A stretch of DNA of 5,008 nucleotides, from assembly GCA_905197385.1 (NCBI GenBank), contig CAJJYO010000134.1:1-5008 (forward strand). The letters are read 5' to 3'. Made by a program: the position numbers and the translations under genes. This DNA is from an uncultured Collinsella sp. Its GTDB lineage: Bacteria; Actinomycetota; Coriobacteriia; Coriobacteriales; Coriobacteriaceae. The notes under the pieces are model-generated. The model ran no database searches and was not told the origin of the DNA. It was given only the letters and a program-made list of their open reading frames with translations. Positions 1 to 5,008 of this stretch are shown here, in pieces (within the stretch, counting starts at the first letter, position 1; each line of letters starts with the position of its first letter).

Positions 1-41
1 ATAAAAATAAATAATGAATTAGCAGGAGCATCAACAGTAAT

Positions 42-78
42 ATCTTAATCTCTGGTCGATTTATGTAAAACCGACCAG
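42..78 (-). promoter_or_regulatory. Inverted repeat and weak possible promoter upstream of a minus-strand gene (probably yoaC)
   Basis: The 123-base AT-rich spacer left of yoaB contains no gene. It holds a perfect 7-bp inverted repeat, CTGGTCG at 52-58 and CGACCAG at 72-78, with three further symmetric A/T pairs inside. No T-run follows on either strand, so it does not look like an intrinsic terminator. An operator-like dyad is possible. On the minus strand, TTTACA (64-69) and TAAGAT (42-47) stand 16 bases apart and resemble a weak sigma-70 promoter overlapping the dyad. In E. coli, yoaC lies downstream of yoaB in the same direction, so a promoter here would serve yoaC beyond the left edge. 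This is a motif-level inference only. Confidence 0.25.
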
Positions 79-123
79 TATTATCGATAAATTATCGTCT
101 GACTTATTTTGCTTCGATAAAGC

Positions 124-468
124 TTACACCGCAGCCACAATCTTAATTTCAACTTTATACTTCGGGTTCATCAAACCCGCTTGTACCGTGCAGCGCACCG
201 GCGCATGACCCGCGACAACCCAGGCATCCCACGCTTTATTCATCGCCGCGAAGTCGTTTTTATCGGCCAGGAAAATGGTGGCATCCAGAATGCTCGATTT
301 ATTGCTGCCCTGTTTTTCCAGCACGGCGTCAATCTGCGCCAGCGTGTTGGCAGTTTGCTCGAAAGCATCGGCGTCGAGGTTTTCCGGTACACCAGTGTAG
401 TAGAGCGTGTTGTTGTGGATCACCACATCAGACCAGCGGGCTTCAGCATCGATACGAACGATAGTCAT
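124..468 (-). CDS. yoaB: YoaB, RidA/YjgF/YER057c/UK114 family protein
   Basis: Complete 114-residue cytoplasmic protein that I recognise as E. coli YoaB. Family members form trimers, and RidA itself hydrolyses reactive enamine/imine intermediates such as 2-aminoacrylate; YoaB's own substrate is not established. The C-terminal family signature is visible: HAPVRCTV with the conserved Arg at residue 92 and Cys 93, then KVEIKIVA with Glu 107, matching the active-site Arg and Glu of RidA. Two ATGs lie in tandem (469-471 and 466-468). The second is chosen because it gives the usual 114-residue length and puts the Shine-Dalgarno GAGGA (475-479) about 7 bases upstream. The frame stays open to 516, but those extra residues are not family sequence. 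It is divergent from yoaA across 131 bases. No clear terminator follows, so read-through towards yoaC is possible. Confidence 0.93.
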   Translation of the reverse strand: MTIVRIDAEARWSDVVIHNNTLYYTGVPENLDADAFEQTANTLAQIDAVLEKQGSNKSSILDATIFLADKNDFAAMNKAWDAWVVAGHAPVRCTVQAGLMNPKYKVEIKIVAAV

Positions 469-564
469 CATTTTGTCCTCATTATACTTCCATTTTCGTG
501 CTGCAAAGACTGCCACAATGTGAGGTCGCCGTCATCACTTCAACTGGCGAAAGCGCCCTCATCC

Positions 565-573
565 TGACATAAT
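565..573 (+). promoter_or_regulatory. Candidate extended -10 promoter for yoaA
   Basis: TGACATAAT provides a TGn extension followed by a CATAAT hexamer (568-573, five of six matches to TATAAT). The upstream -35 is poor: TGGCGA at 545-550, 17 bases away, with three of six matches. That is tolerable for an extended -10 promoter. Transcription would start near 580, giving a leader of about 20 bases before the GTG start of yoaA at 600. No promoter has been mapped from these data; the call rests on motif and position. Confidence 0.4.
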
Positions 574-575
574 CC

Positions 576-591
576 CTGTTCAAATCAACAG
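576..591. promoter_or_regulatory. Possible LexA (SOS) box overlapping the yoaA start region
   Basis: The sequence reads CTGT, eight bases, ACAG, which is the core pattern of the enterobacterial LexA box. The symmetric arms extend one G/C pair outwards beyond the core (575/592) and then a second (574/593). The inner eight bases match the alternating AT consensus only in part, and the flanks are CC/GG rather than TA/TA, so this would be a weak box. It sits directly downstream of the candidate -10 and over the predicted transcription start, a good place for repression. SOS control would suit a DNA-damage-tolerance helicase. The same arms (574-580 and 587-593) could instead form a short RNA hairpin covering the G-rich ribosome-binding site at 590-595. 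Confidence 0.45.
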
Positions 592-599
592 GGGGTAGT

Positions 600-1682
600 G
601 TGACGGACGATTTTGCACCAGACGGTCAGTTGGCGAAAGCGATACCAGGCTTTAAGCCGCGAGAACCACAGCGACAGATGGCGGTAGCCGTCACCCAGGC
701 GATAGAAAAAGGCCAGCCGCTGGTGGTGGAAGCCGGAACCGGTACGGGCAAAACCTACGCTTACCTGGCCCCTGCGCTGCGGGCGAAAAAGAAAGTCATT
801 ATCTCGACCGGTTCAAAAGCGTTGCAGGATCAGCTCTACAGCCGCGATTTGCCAACAGTCTCAAAGGCATTGAAATATACGGGCAACGTGGCGCTGCTGA
901 AAGGGCGCTCAAACTACCTCTGCCTCGAGCGTCTCGAACAGCAGGCGCTGGCGGGGGGCGATCTGCCGGTACAAATCTTAAGCGATGTGATCCTGCTGCG
1001 CTCCTGGTCTAATCAAACAGTCGATGGTGATATCAGCACCTGCGTCAGCGTGGCGGAAGATTCACAGGCGTGGCCGCTGGTCACCAGTACCAACGATAAC
1101 TGCCTTGGCAGCGACTGCCCGATGTATAAAGAATGCTTTGTGGTCAAAGCACGCAAAAAAGCGATGGACGCCGATGTGGTGGTGGTAAACCATCATCTCT
1201 TTCTGGCGGATATGGTGGTTAAGGAGAGTGGATTTGGCGAGTTGATCCCGGAAGCGGACGTGATGATCTTCGACGAAGCCCAGCTACCGGACATTGCCAG
1301 CCAGTATTTTGGTCAGTCACTCTCCAGTCGACAACTGCTCGACCTGGCAAAAGACATCACCATCGCCTACCGCACCGAATTAAAAGACACCCAGCAGTTA
1401 CAAAAGTGCACTGATCGTCTTGCCCAGAGTGCGCAGGATTTTCGTCTGCAATTAGGTGAGCCAGGTTATCGTGGCAACCTGCGCGAACTGTTAGCTAATC
1501 CGCAAATTCAGCGGGCGTTTTTACTGCTCGATGACACCCTGGAACTTTGTTATGACGTGGCGAAACTGTCGCTGGGGCGTTCCGCCTTGCTGGATGCGGC
1601 ATTTGAGCGCGCCACGTTGTATCGCACGGCTCAAATACCTGCTCGACCAGCTGGCGCGCCACAGGATTGCCGTCGGCATTGA
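600..1682 (+). CDS. yoaA: YoaA, XPD/DinG-like Fe-S DNA helicase, truncated by a chimeric join
   Basis: N-terminal half of E. coli YoaA, a 5'-3' superfamily 2 helicase that works with the chi subunit (HolC) of DNA polymerase III and aids tolerance of replication-chain terminators. Walker A is EAGTGTGKT (residues 44-52, Lys 51). Four cysteines, C108, C168, C173 and C179, fit the [4Fe-4S] domain of XPD-family helicases. VVVVNHHLF (193-201) precedes motif II. Motif II reads DEAQLPD at 225-231, whereas I remember the E. coli protein as DEAHQLPD, so the DEAH-box His appears deleted by three bases. The start is GTG at 600 with AGGGGG at 590-595. Native sequence ends at Thr 343 (base 1628). The last 17 residues before the TGA at 1680-1682 are antisense hypD. 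The full protein is about 636 residues, so the later helicase motifs and the C-terminal half are absent. Confidence 0.93.
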   Translation: MTDDFAPDGQLAKAIPGFKPREPQRQMAVAVTQAIEKGQPLVVEAGTGTGKTYAYLAPALRAKKKVIISTGSKALQDQLYSRDLPTVSKALKYTGNVALLKGRSNYLCLERLEQQALAGGDLPVQILSDVILLRSWSNQTVDGDISTCVSVAEDSQAWPLVTSTNDNCLGSDCPMYKECFVVKARKKAMDADVVVVNHHLFLADMVVKESGFGELIPEADVMIFDEAQLPDIASQYFGQSLSSRQLLDLAKDITIAYRTELKDTQQLQKCTDRLAQSAQDFRLQLGEPGYRGNLRELLANPQIQRAFLLLDDTLELCYDVAKLSLGRSALLDAAFERATLYRTAQIPARPAGAPQDCRRH

Positions 1683-2463
1683 CGCCGCGACGGTAGGCGT
1701 TGTCGATCGCGGGTTGCCCCTCAACAACCATCTGGACCAGCATGCAGATGCCCTGCAGGATATCGACCGGTTCAAATCCCGTGACCACGCCCGGGGTATT
1801 GAATTCGTCGACCAAAAAGCTAAAGGGCGCCAAGCCCGTGATGGTGGCGACGTGGCCCGGCAGGATAAAGCCGTCGATGGTGGTCTCGGGATCGTTGGCA
1901 ATCGCGCATAGCGCCGGCGGCGTGGTCTTGTGGGCGCAATAGACCGAGAAGTTCAAAAGCCCGCGCGCCTCGGCCTCCAAGATGGCGGCGGCGATGGTGG
2001 GCGTCGTAGTCTCAAAGCCCACGCCCATAAAAATGACCGGGCGATCAGGGTTTTGCTCGGCAATGTCGAGCGCGTCGAGCGGGGAATAGACGATGCGGAT
2101 ATCGCGCCCCGCCGCCTTTTGCGCAGCGAGCGAGGTGGATGATCCGGGCACGCGCATCATGTCGCCAAAGGTGGTGATGATGGCGCCGTCTATGTTGGCG
2201 AGCGCGATTGCGTGGTCGATGTCGCGGTTGGCGGTGACGCAGACGGGGCAGCCCGGGCCGCTCAGCAGCTTGAGCCCGGCCGGCATAATGGAGCGAAAGC
2301 CATAGCGCCCGATGCTCACGGTATGCGTGCCGCAGACTTCCATAAGGTTGATGGTGCGGTCGCCGACAAGCTCATGAATGCGCTCGATGAGCTCGCGAGC
2401 CAGCTTGGGATCGCGGAATGCCGAGAAATCGATACCGGAGCGCGCCGGCTGCTCGGGCGCCAC
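1495..2463 (-). CDS. hypD: HypD, hydrogenase maturation Fe-S scaffold protein, C-terminus lost at the join
   Basis: HypD binds HypC and holds the iron on which the CN and CO ligands of [NiFe]-hydrogenase are assembled, in the cytoplasm. Genuine sequence is 2463 down to about 1609 (285 codons). The remaining frame to 1495 is antisense yoaA and is not HypD. Family motifs seen: MEVCGTHT with Cys 44, SGPGCPVC with Cys 72 and Cys 75, GFETTTP at 149-155, LPGHVATITG at 201-210, and FEPCDTTWR with Cys 280. Family members run to roughly 360-380 residues, so about 75-90 C-terminal residues are missing, including the Cys-rich part that binds the [4Fe-4S] cluster. The GTG start at 2463 has GGAGG (2471-2475) 7 bases upstream and shares one base with the hypC stop (TAGTG), which points to translational coupling. 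Confidence 0.93.
   Translation of the reverse strand: MAPEQPARSGIDFSAFRDPKLARELIERIHELVGDRTINLMEVCGTHTVSIGRYGFRSIMPAGLKLLSGPGCPVCVTANRDIDHAIALANIDGAIITTFGDMMRVPGSSTSLAAQKAAGRDIRIVYSPLDALDIAEQNPDRPVIFMGVGFETTTPTIAAAILEAEARGLLNFSVYCAHKTTPPALCAIANDPETTIDGFILPGHVATITGLAPFSFLVDEFNTPGVVTGFEPVDILQGICMLVQMVVEGQPAIDNAYRRGVNADGNPVARQLVEQVFEPCDTTWRAQMPHPARRNAPATVSPRHNKVPGCHRAVKTPAEFAD
1608..1628. other. Chimeric junction: about 21 bases shared by yoaA and hypD
   Basis: On the plus strand these bases complete the YoaA residues RATLYRT. On the minus strand the same bases encode PCDTTWR of the conserved HypD motif FEPCDxxWRG. Left of 1608 the minus-strand frame gives Ala (codon at 1606-1608), where HypD normally has Gly. 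Right of 1628 the plus-strand frame gives Ala, where I remember Arg in YoaA. The shared segment is therefore about 21 bases, with unrelated genomes on either side and a jump in GC content. There is no insertion sequence, integrase, tRNA or direct repeat at the join. This is what an assembler produces when it bridges two genomes through one shared k-mer. Confidence 0.88.
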
Positions 2464-2723
2464 TAGTAAGCCTCCGCCGGGTTGGTGGTCAGCTGGTCTT
2501 CTTCGACCAGCTCGGACATGGCATTAACAAGCTCGAGCGTTTCCTGTGCTTCCTGCTCGTCGACAATCTGGATGCCAAAGCCGGCGTGTACGAGAATATA
2601 GTCGCCAACCTGCGCCGTCGGCACGAGTCGCAGCGACACGGGGCGCTCGATGCCCATCATGTCGACGGTGGCCTTGAGGTCGTCGTCGCGTTTGACTACT
2701 TTACCGGGAACGGCAAGGCACAT
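2463..2723 (-). CDS. hypC: HypC, hydrogenase maturation chaperone (HypC/HybG/HupF family)
   Basis: Complete 86-residue protein of usual family length. It opens with MCLAVPGKV. Cys 2, exposed once the initiator Met is removed, is the family residue that coordinates the iron with HypD and contacts the hydrogenase large-subunit precursor. The core is a small beta-barrel pattern: ATVDMMGIERPVSLRL, then VGDYILVHAGFGIQIVDE. The C-terminal tail is acidic and helical, as is common in the family. The ATG at 2721-2723 is preceded by AGGGGA (2729-2734) at 5 bases. Its TAG stop overlaps the hypD GTG by one base, and hypF lies 131 bases upstream on the same strand. The gene is intact and not affected by the chimeric join. 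Confidence 0.96.
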   Translation of the reverse strand: MCLAVPGKVVKRDDDLKATVDMMGIERPVSLRLVPTAQVGDYILVHAGFGIQIVDEQEAQETLELVNAMSELVEEDQLTTNPAEAY

Positions 2724-2769
2724 ATTGTTCCCCTTTTATACGCTTTGCGCTGGACGGGCGCTCAATAAT

Positions 2770-2783
2770 CCATCAGTTGATGG
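2770..2783. repeat. Short inverted repeat in the hypF-hypC spacer
   Basis: CCATCAGTTGATGG is an inverted repeat that can form a 5-bp stem with a 4-base loop. It sits in the 131-base spacer (2724-2854) between hypF and hypC. The spacer also has a GC-rich imperfect hairpin, AGCGC/GCGCT, near 2785-2800. No T-run follows on the minus strand, so an intrinsic terminator is not supported. I see no coding sequence in the spacer. It may be an untranslated link in one transcript or carry an internal promoter; the sequence does not decide. Confidence 0.25.
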
Positions 2784-2854
2784 TAGCGCTCGCGGGCGCT
2801 GCGGGCAAACGCGCTACACCTGTGAGACGGCGGCTTGCGGGCTGGCCGAACAGC

Positions 2855-5008
2855 CTACTGCGATGCAACCTGCGCAAGACGAGCGCTTGCGACTGCCGCC
2901 TGACCGTAGGCGATGCAGCCGTCGTTAACGGGCACGGTTTGGGGAATCAAGACAGTGAGACCCATGCTTTTGAGCTCGCGGGTGAGGAGCTGGAGCAAAA
3001 GTCGGTTCATGAACACGCCGCCCGAGAGCGCGACGGTATCGATGCCTTCGCGCGCGCAGATTTCGCGTGCGATTCGTGCCGAAGAGCGCGCGATGGCGAT
3101 ATGGAAGTCGAGCGCGAGCCTGTAGGCCGCAGTGCCGGCCCTGGTTCCCTCCAAAAGCGCCTCAATAAGCGATCTGGAGTTTAGAACATGGCAGGCGTCC
3201 GGACGGGATGATTCGGTTACGGAAAAGCCGGCTATATTGCCGGGGGGGCAGGCACTTTCACTGCTGAGTGCGCGCCAGGCGGCAGCCTCAAGCTCGATGG
3301 CGGGTTCGCCCTCGTAGGTTGCCTTGTCGCAGATGCCCAGAATTGCTGCCGCGGCATCAAAGAGACGCCCCATGCTGCTGGTACGCGGGCTGTTGATGCC
3401 GCGCTCGATCATGGTGGCTGTCACGCTGCGCGTTTGCTCGTCGAGGCTGTCCAAAAGCCGAGCGGCACCTGGGTGCTCGAGCAGACCGAGCTCACTGAGC
3501 AGGGCAAAGGCGTTGCGGCGGGCGTCGCGCACGGAGGCCGCCCCGCCGGGGAGCGCCCAGGTGCGCAAGTGCGCGGCGCGTTCAAAGCCGCCAAGGCTGG
3601 CAACAAGAAACTCGCCGCCCCAAATGGTCCCATCGGTGCCGGCGCCGGTGCCGTCAAAGGCGATGCCAAGGACGCGCGCGTCGGTTGTAAGCTGGCCCGC
3701 GGCGATGGCCTCGGCCATTACGCTCGCGATATGCGCATGATGGTGCTGCACCTCGACGAGCGGCAGATTGCATTTTCGCGCCTGCTCGCGCGCCCACTGG
3801 CCCGATAGATAGCTGGGGTGTACATCGCAGGCCAAGGCGGCGGGCGCCAAATCAAAGAGATCTTCCAAGCGCGTGCGCGCGGCGTTCCAGGCATCGAAGG
3901 TCCCGCCGTTTTCAACATCGCCGATATGCTGCGACACAAAACAGGGCGCCTCGCCGTTCGTCCCTTCACGTGTGAGCGCAATCGTGGCCTTTTGTTGTGG
4001 CCCGCAGGCGAGCACGCAGGACGGAGCGCCGTCGAGCGCCGGCAACGGCAGCGGCTGGGGTGCATATCCCCGAGCGCGGCGCACGGGCATAACGGCGCCG
4101 TCGACCACGCGCACCACGGAATCGTCATAGCGCGAGAGAATCGCGCGGTCGTTACCGAGCAACGCGTCGGCGATGCCGGCGGCAACGAGGTGTTCCCAGG
4201 CAAGGTCGTCGTCGGTCTCGATGGGTTCTTCGCTCAGGTTTCCGCTGGTCATGACGAGCGCGTGCATACCGCAGACTTCTGCCGCGGCAAGCAACAGATG
4301 TTGAAGCGGCGTATAGGGGAGCATGACGCCGAGCTCGGGCAGGTCGTGCGCGACAGATGGCGCGAGGGCGAGGATGTCGGGGGAACCGTCGTTGTCCTCG
4401 CTAACAGTGCGCCGGCGCAGCAGCACGATGGGGCGGATACTGCCAGCGAGCAGATCGCGTTCAGCATCGTCGATATGACACAGGCGCTCGGTATCAGCAA
4501 GACTACGTACCATGACGGCAAGTGGTTTGTTGCTGCGGCGTTTGCGACGGCGCAACTCGGCCATCGCCTGCTCGTTGGCAGCGTCACAGGCTAGATGGAA
4601 TCCGCCCAGGCCCTTGATGGCGACGATGCCACCGCTGGCCAGCAGCTCAACGCAGCGCTCGATGATAGCGTCGCTGGCCTCGCGTGTGGTGCCGACGGCC
4701 GGTGTCGCGGACGAATTCCCGCACGCATTGCCGTTTACAGCCTCGCGCCACGTAATATGCGGCCCGCAATCAAAGCAGGCATCGGGCTGCGCGTGAAAAC
4801 GCCGGTCGAGTGGGTCGACATACTCCGCAGCGCACTTGGGACACATGGGAAAACAATCCATCGACGTGGCCGCTCGGTCATAAGGCAGCGATCGGATGAT
4901 GGTAAAGCGTGGGCCGCAGTTAGTGCAGTTGATAAAGGGGTAGTGATAGCGTCGGTCGGCGGGATCGAACAACTCGCGCAGGCAATCGTCACAGGGGGCG
5001 ATATCGGG
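2855..5008 (-). CDS. hypF: HypF, carbamoyltransferase for [NiFe]-hydrogenase maturation, N-terminus beyond the window
   Basis: HypF uses carbamoyl phosphate and ATP to carbamoylate the C-terminal Cys of HypE, the first step of cyanide-ligand synthesis. There are 717 codons visible, and the frame is open to the right edge. A TTG at 4970-4972 is an internal Leu, not the start. Numbering from the first visible codon: two zinc fingers of form C-x2-C-x18-C-x2-C (C6, C9, C28, C31 and C56, C59, C78, C81); a YrdC/Sua5-like domain from about 125 to 320 (IVAIKGLGGFHLACDA, KRRSNKPLAVMVR, MTSGNLSEEP); then a Kae1-like domain with QHHHAHIASVMAE near 421, FDGTGAGTDGTIWGGEF at 451-467 and ALSGGVFMNRLL near 660. 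The last domain ends with PVNDGCIAYGQAA and a normal C-terminus. The acylphosphatase domain, about 90 residues, should lie just beyond 5008. A linker of some 20 residues rich in Gly, Ala, Ser and Thr follows the fingers. Confidence 0.96.
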   Translation of the reverse strand, partial: PDIAPCDDCLRELFDPADRRYHYPFINCTNCGPRFTIIRSLPYDRAATSMDCFPMCPKCAAEYVDPLDRRFHAQPDACFDCGPHITWREAVNGNACGNSSATPAVGTTREASDAIIERCVELLASGGIVAIKGLGGFHLACDAANEQAMAELRRRKRRSNKPLAVMVRSLADTERLCHIDDAERDLLAGSIRPIVLLRRRTVSEDNDGSPDILALAPSVAHDLPELGVMLPYTPLQHLLLAAAEVCGMHALVMTSGNLSEEPIETDDDLAWEHLVAAGIADALLGNDRAILSRYDDSVVRVVDGAVMPVRRARGYAPQPLPLPALDGAPSCVLACGPQQKATIALTREGTNGEAPCFVSQHIGDVENGGTFDAWNAARTRLEDLFDLAPAALACDVHPSYLSGQWAREQARKCNLPLVEVQHHHAHIASVMAEAIAAGQLTTDARVLGIAFDGTGAGTDGTIWGGEFLVASLGGFERAAHLRTWALPGGAASVRDARRNAFALLSELGLLEHPGAARLLDSLDEQTRSVTATMIERGINSPRTSSMGRLFDAAAAILGICDKATYEGEPAIELEAAAWRALSSESACPPGNIAGFSVTESSRPDACHVLNSRSLIEALLEGTRAGTAAYRLALDFHIAIARSSARIAREICAREGIDTVALSGGVFMNRLLLQLLTRELKSMGLTVLIPQTVPVNDGCIAYGQAAVASARLAQVASQ

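Noticed and set aside
481..486. Perfect TATAAT on the minus strand upstream of yoaB as a -10 box.
   Set aside because: It is so close to the yoaB start (468) that transcription would begin inside or past the Shine-Dalgarno sequence, and there is no good -35 at 16-18 bases.
1495..1608. Extra C-terminal residues of HypD encoded antisense to yoaA.
   Set aside because: They do not resemble the HypD C-terminus, lack its Cys-rich Fe-S region, and are the complement of recognisable yoaA coding sequence.
1608..1682. A natural YoaA variant with a new C-terminus, or a horizontally acquired hyp island inserted into yoaA.
   Set aside because: The 17-residue tail is only antisense hypD, and hypD is broken at the same point. 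There is no integrase, repeat or target-site duplication, and the shared 21 bases explain the join more simply.
2735..2765. TTGAGC (2760-2765) and TATAAA (2735-2740) on the minus strand as a promoter for hypC.
   Set aside because: The spacing is 19 bases, and the -10 nearly abuts the hypC ribosome-binding site, so the transcript would lack that site. Probably chance.
3818..4594. Long plus-strand open frame of 258 codons, with other long open frames on both strands, inside hypF.
   Set aside because: High GC produces long antisense frames. The minus-strand hypF frame has every family motif across this stretch, while the other frames show no recognisable domain.
4970..4972. TTG as the start codon of hypF.
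   Set aside because: The frame stays open to the window edge, and the upstream residues supply the first CxxC (CDDC) of the first zinc finger, so the true start lies beyond the window.

Overview
This window joins two unrelated pieces of DNA. Bases 1 to about 1628 are enterobacterial, essentially Escherichia/Shigella: moderate GC, with the divergent pair yoaB (minus) and yoaA (plus), both recognised from protein sequence. Bases from about 1608 to 5008 are clearly GC-richer. They carry the [NiFe]-hydrogenase maturation genes hypF-hypC-hypD, all on the minus strand, in a style that suggests a gut actinobacterium of the Coriobacteriia (Collinsella/Olsenella-like). That taxonomic guess rests on remembered protein character and composition, not on a search.

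Layout. 1-123 is an AT-rich spacer downstream of yoaB. It holds an inverted repeat and a weak possible minus-strand promoter, probably for yoaC beyond the left edge. 124-468 is a complete yoaB (RidA/YjgF family). 469-599 is the divergent control region, with an extended -10 and a CTGT-N8-ACAG dyad (LexA-box pattern) just before yoaA. 600-1628 is the first 343 codons of the XPD/DinG-like iron-sulfur helicase yoaA. It is cut off by the join, and the His of its DEAH box is missing through an in-frame 3-base deletion. 1609-2463 is hypD on the minus strand, which loses its C-terminal iron-sulfur region at the same join. 2463-2723 is a complete hypC, and its stop overlaps the hypD start by one base. 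2724-2854 is a spacer. 2855-5008 is hypF, complete at its C-terminus and running off the right edge at its N-terminus.

How the genes work together. HypF carbamoylates HypE, which makes the cyanide ligand. The HypC-HypD complex is the scaffold on which Fe(CN)2CO is assembled before transfer to a [NiFe]-hydrogenase large subunit. The hypF>hypC>hypD order is a normal maturation operon, and hypE/A/B probably follow in the source genome. YoaA and YoaB have no functional connection to it.

The main result is the join. At 1608-1628 the sequence fits both E. coli yoaA read on plus and a conserved HypD motif read on minus. The shared stretch is about 21 bases, a common minimum k-mer, and both genes lose conserved C-terminal parts there. 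A chimeric metagenomic contig explains this better than a biological fusion. I found no evidence for a new biological system.
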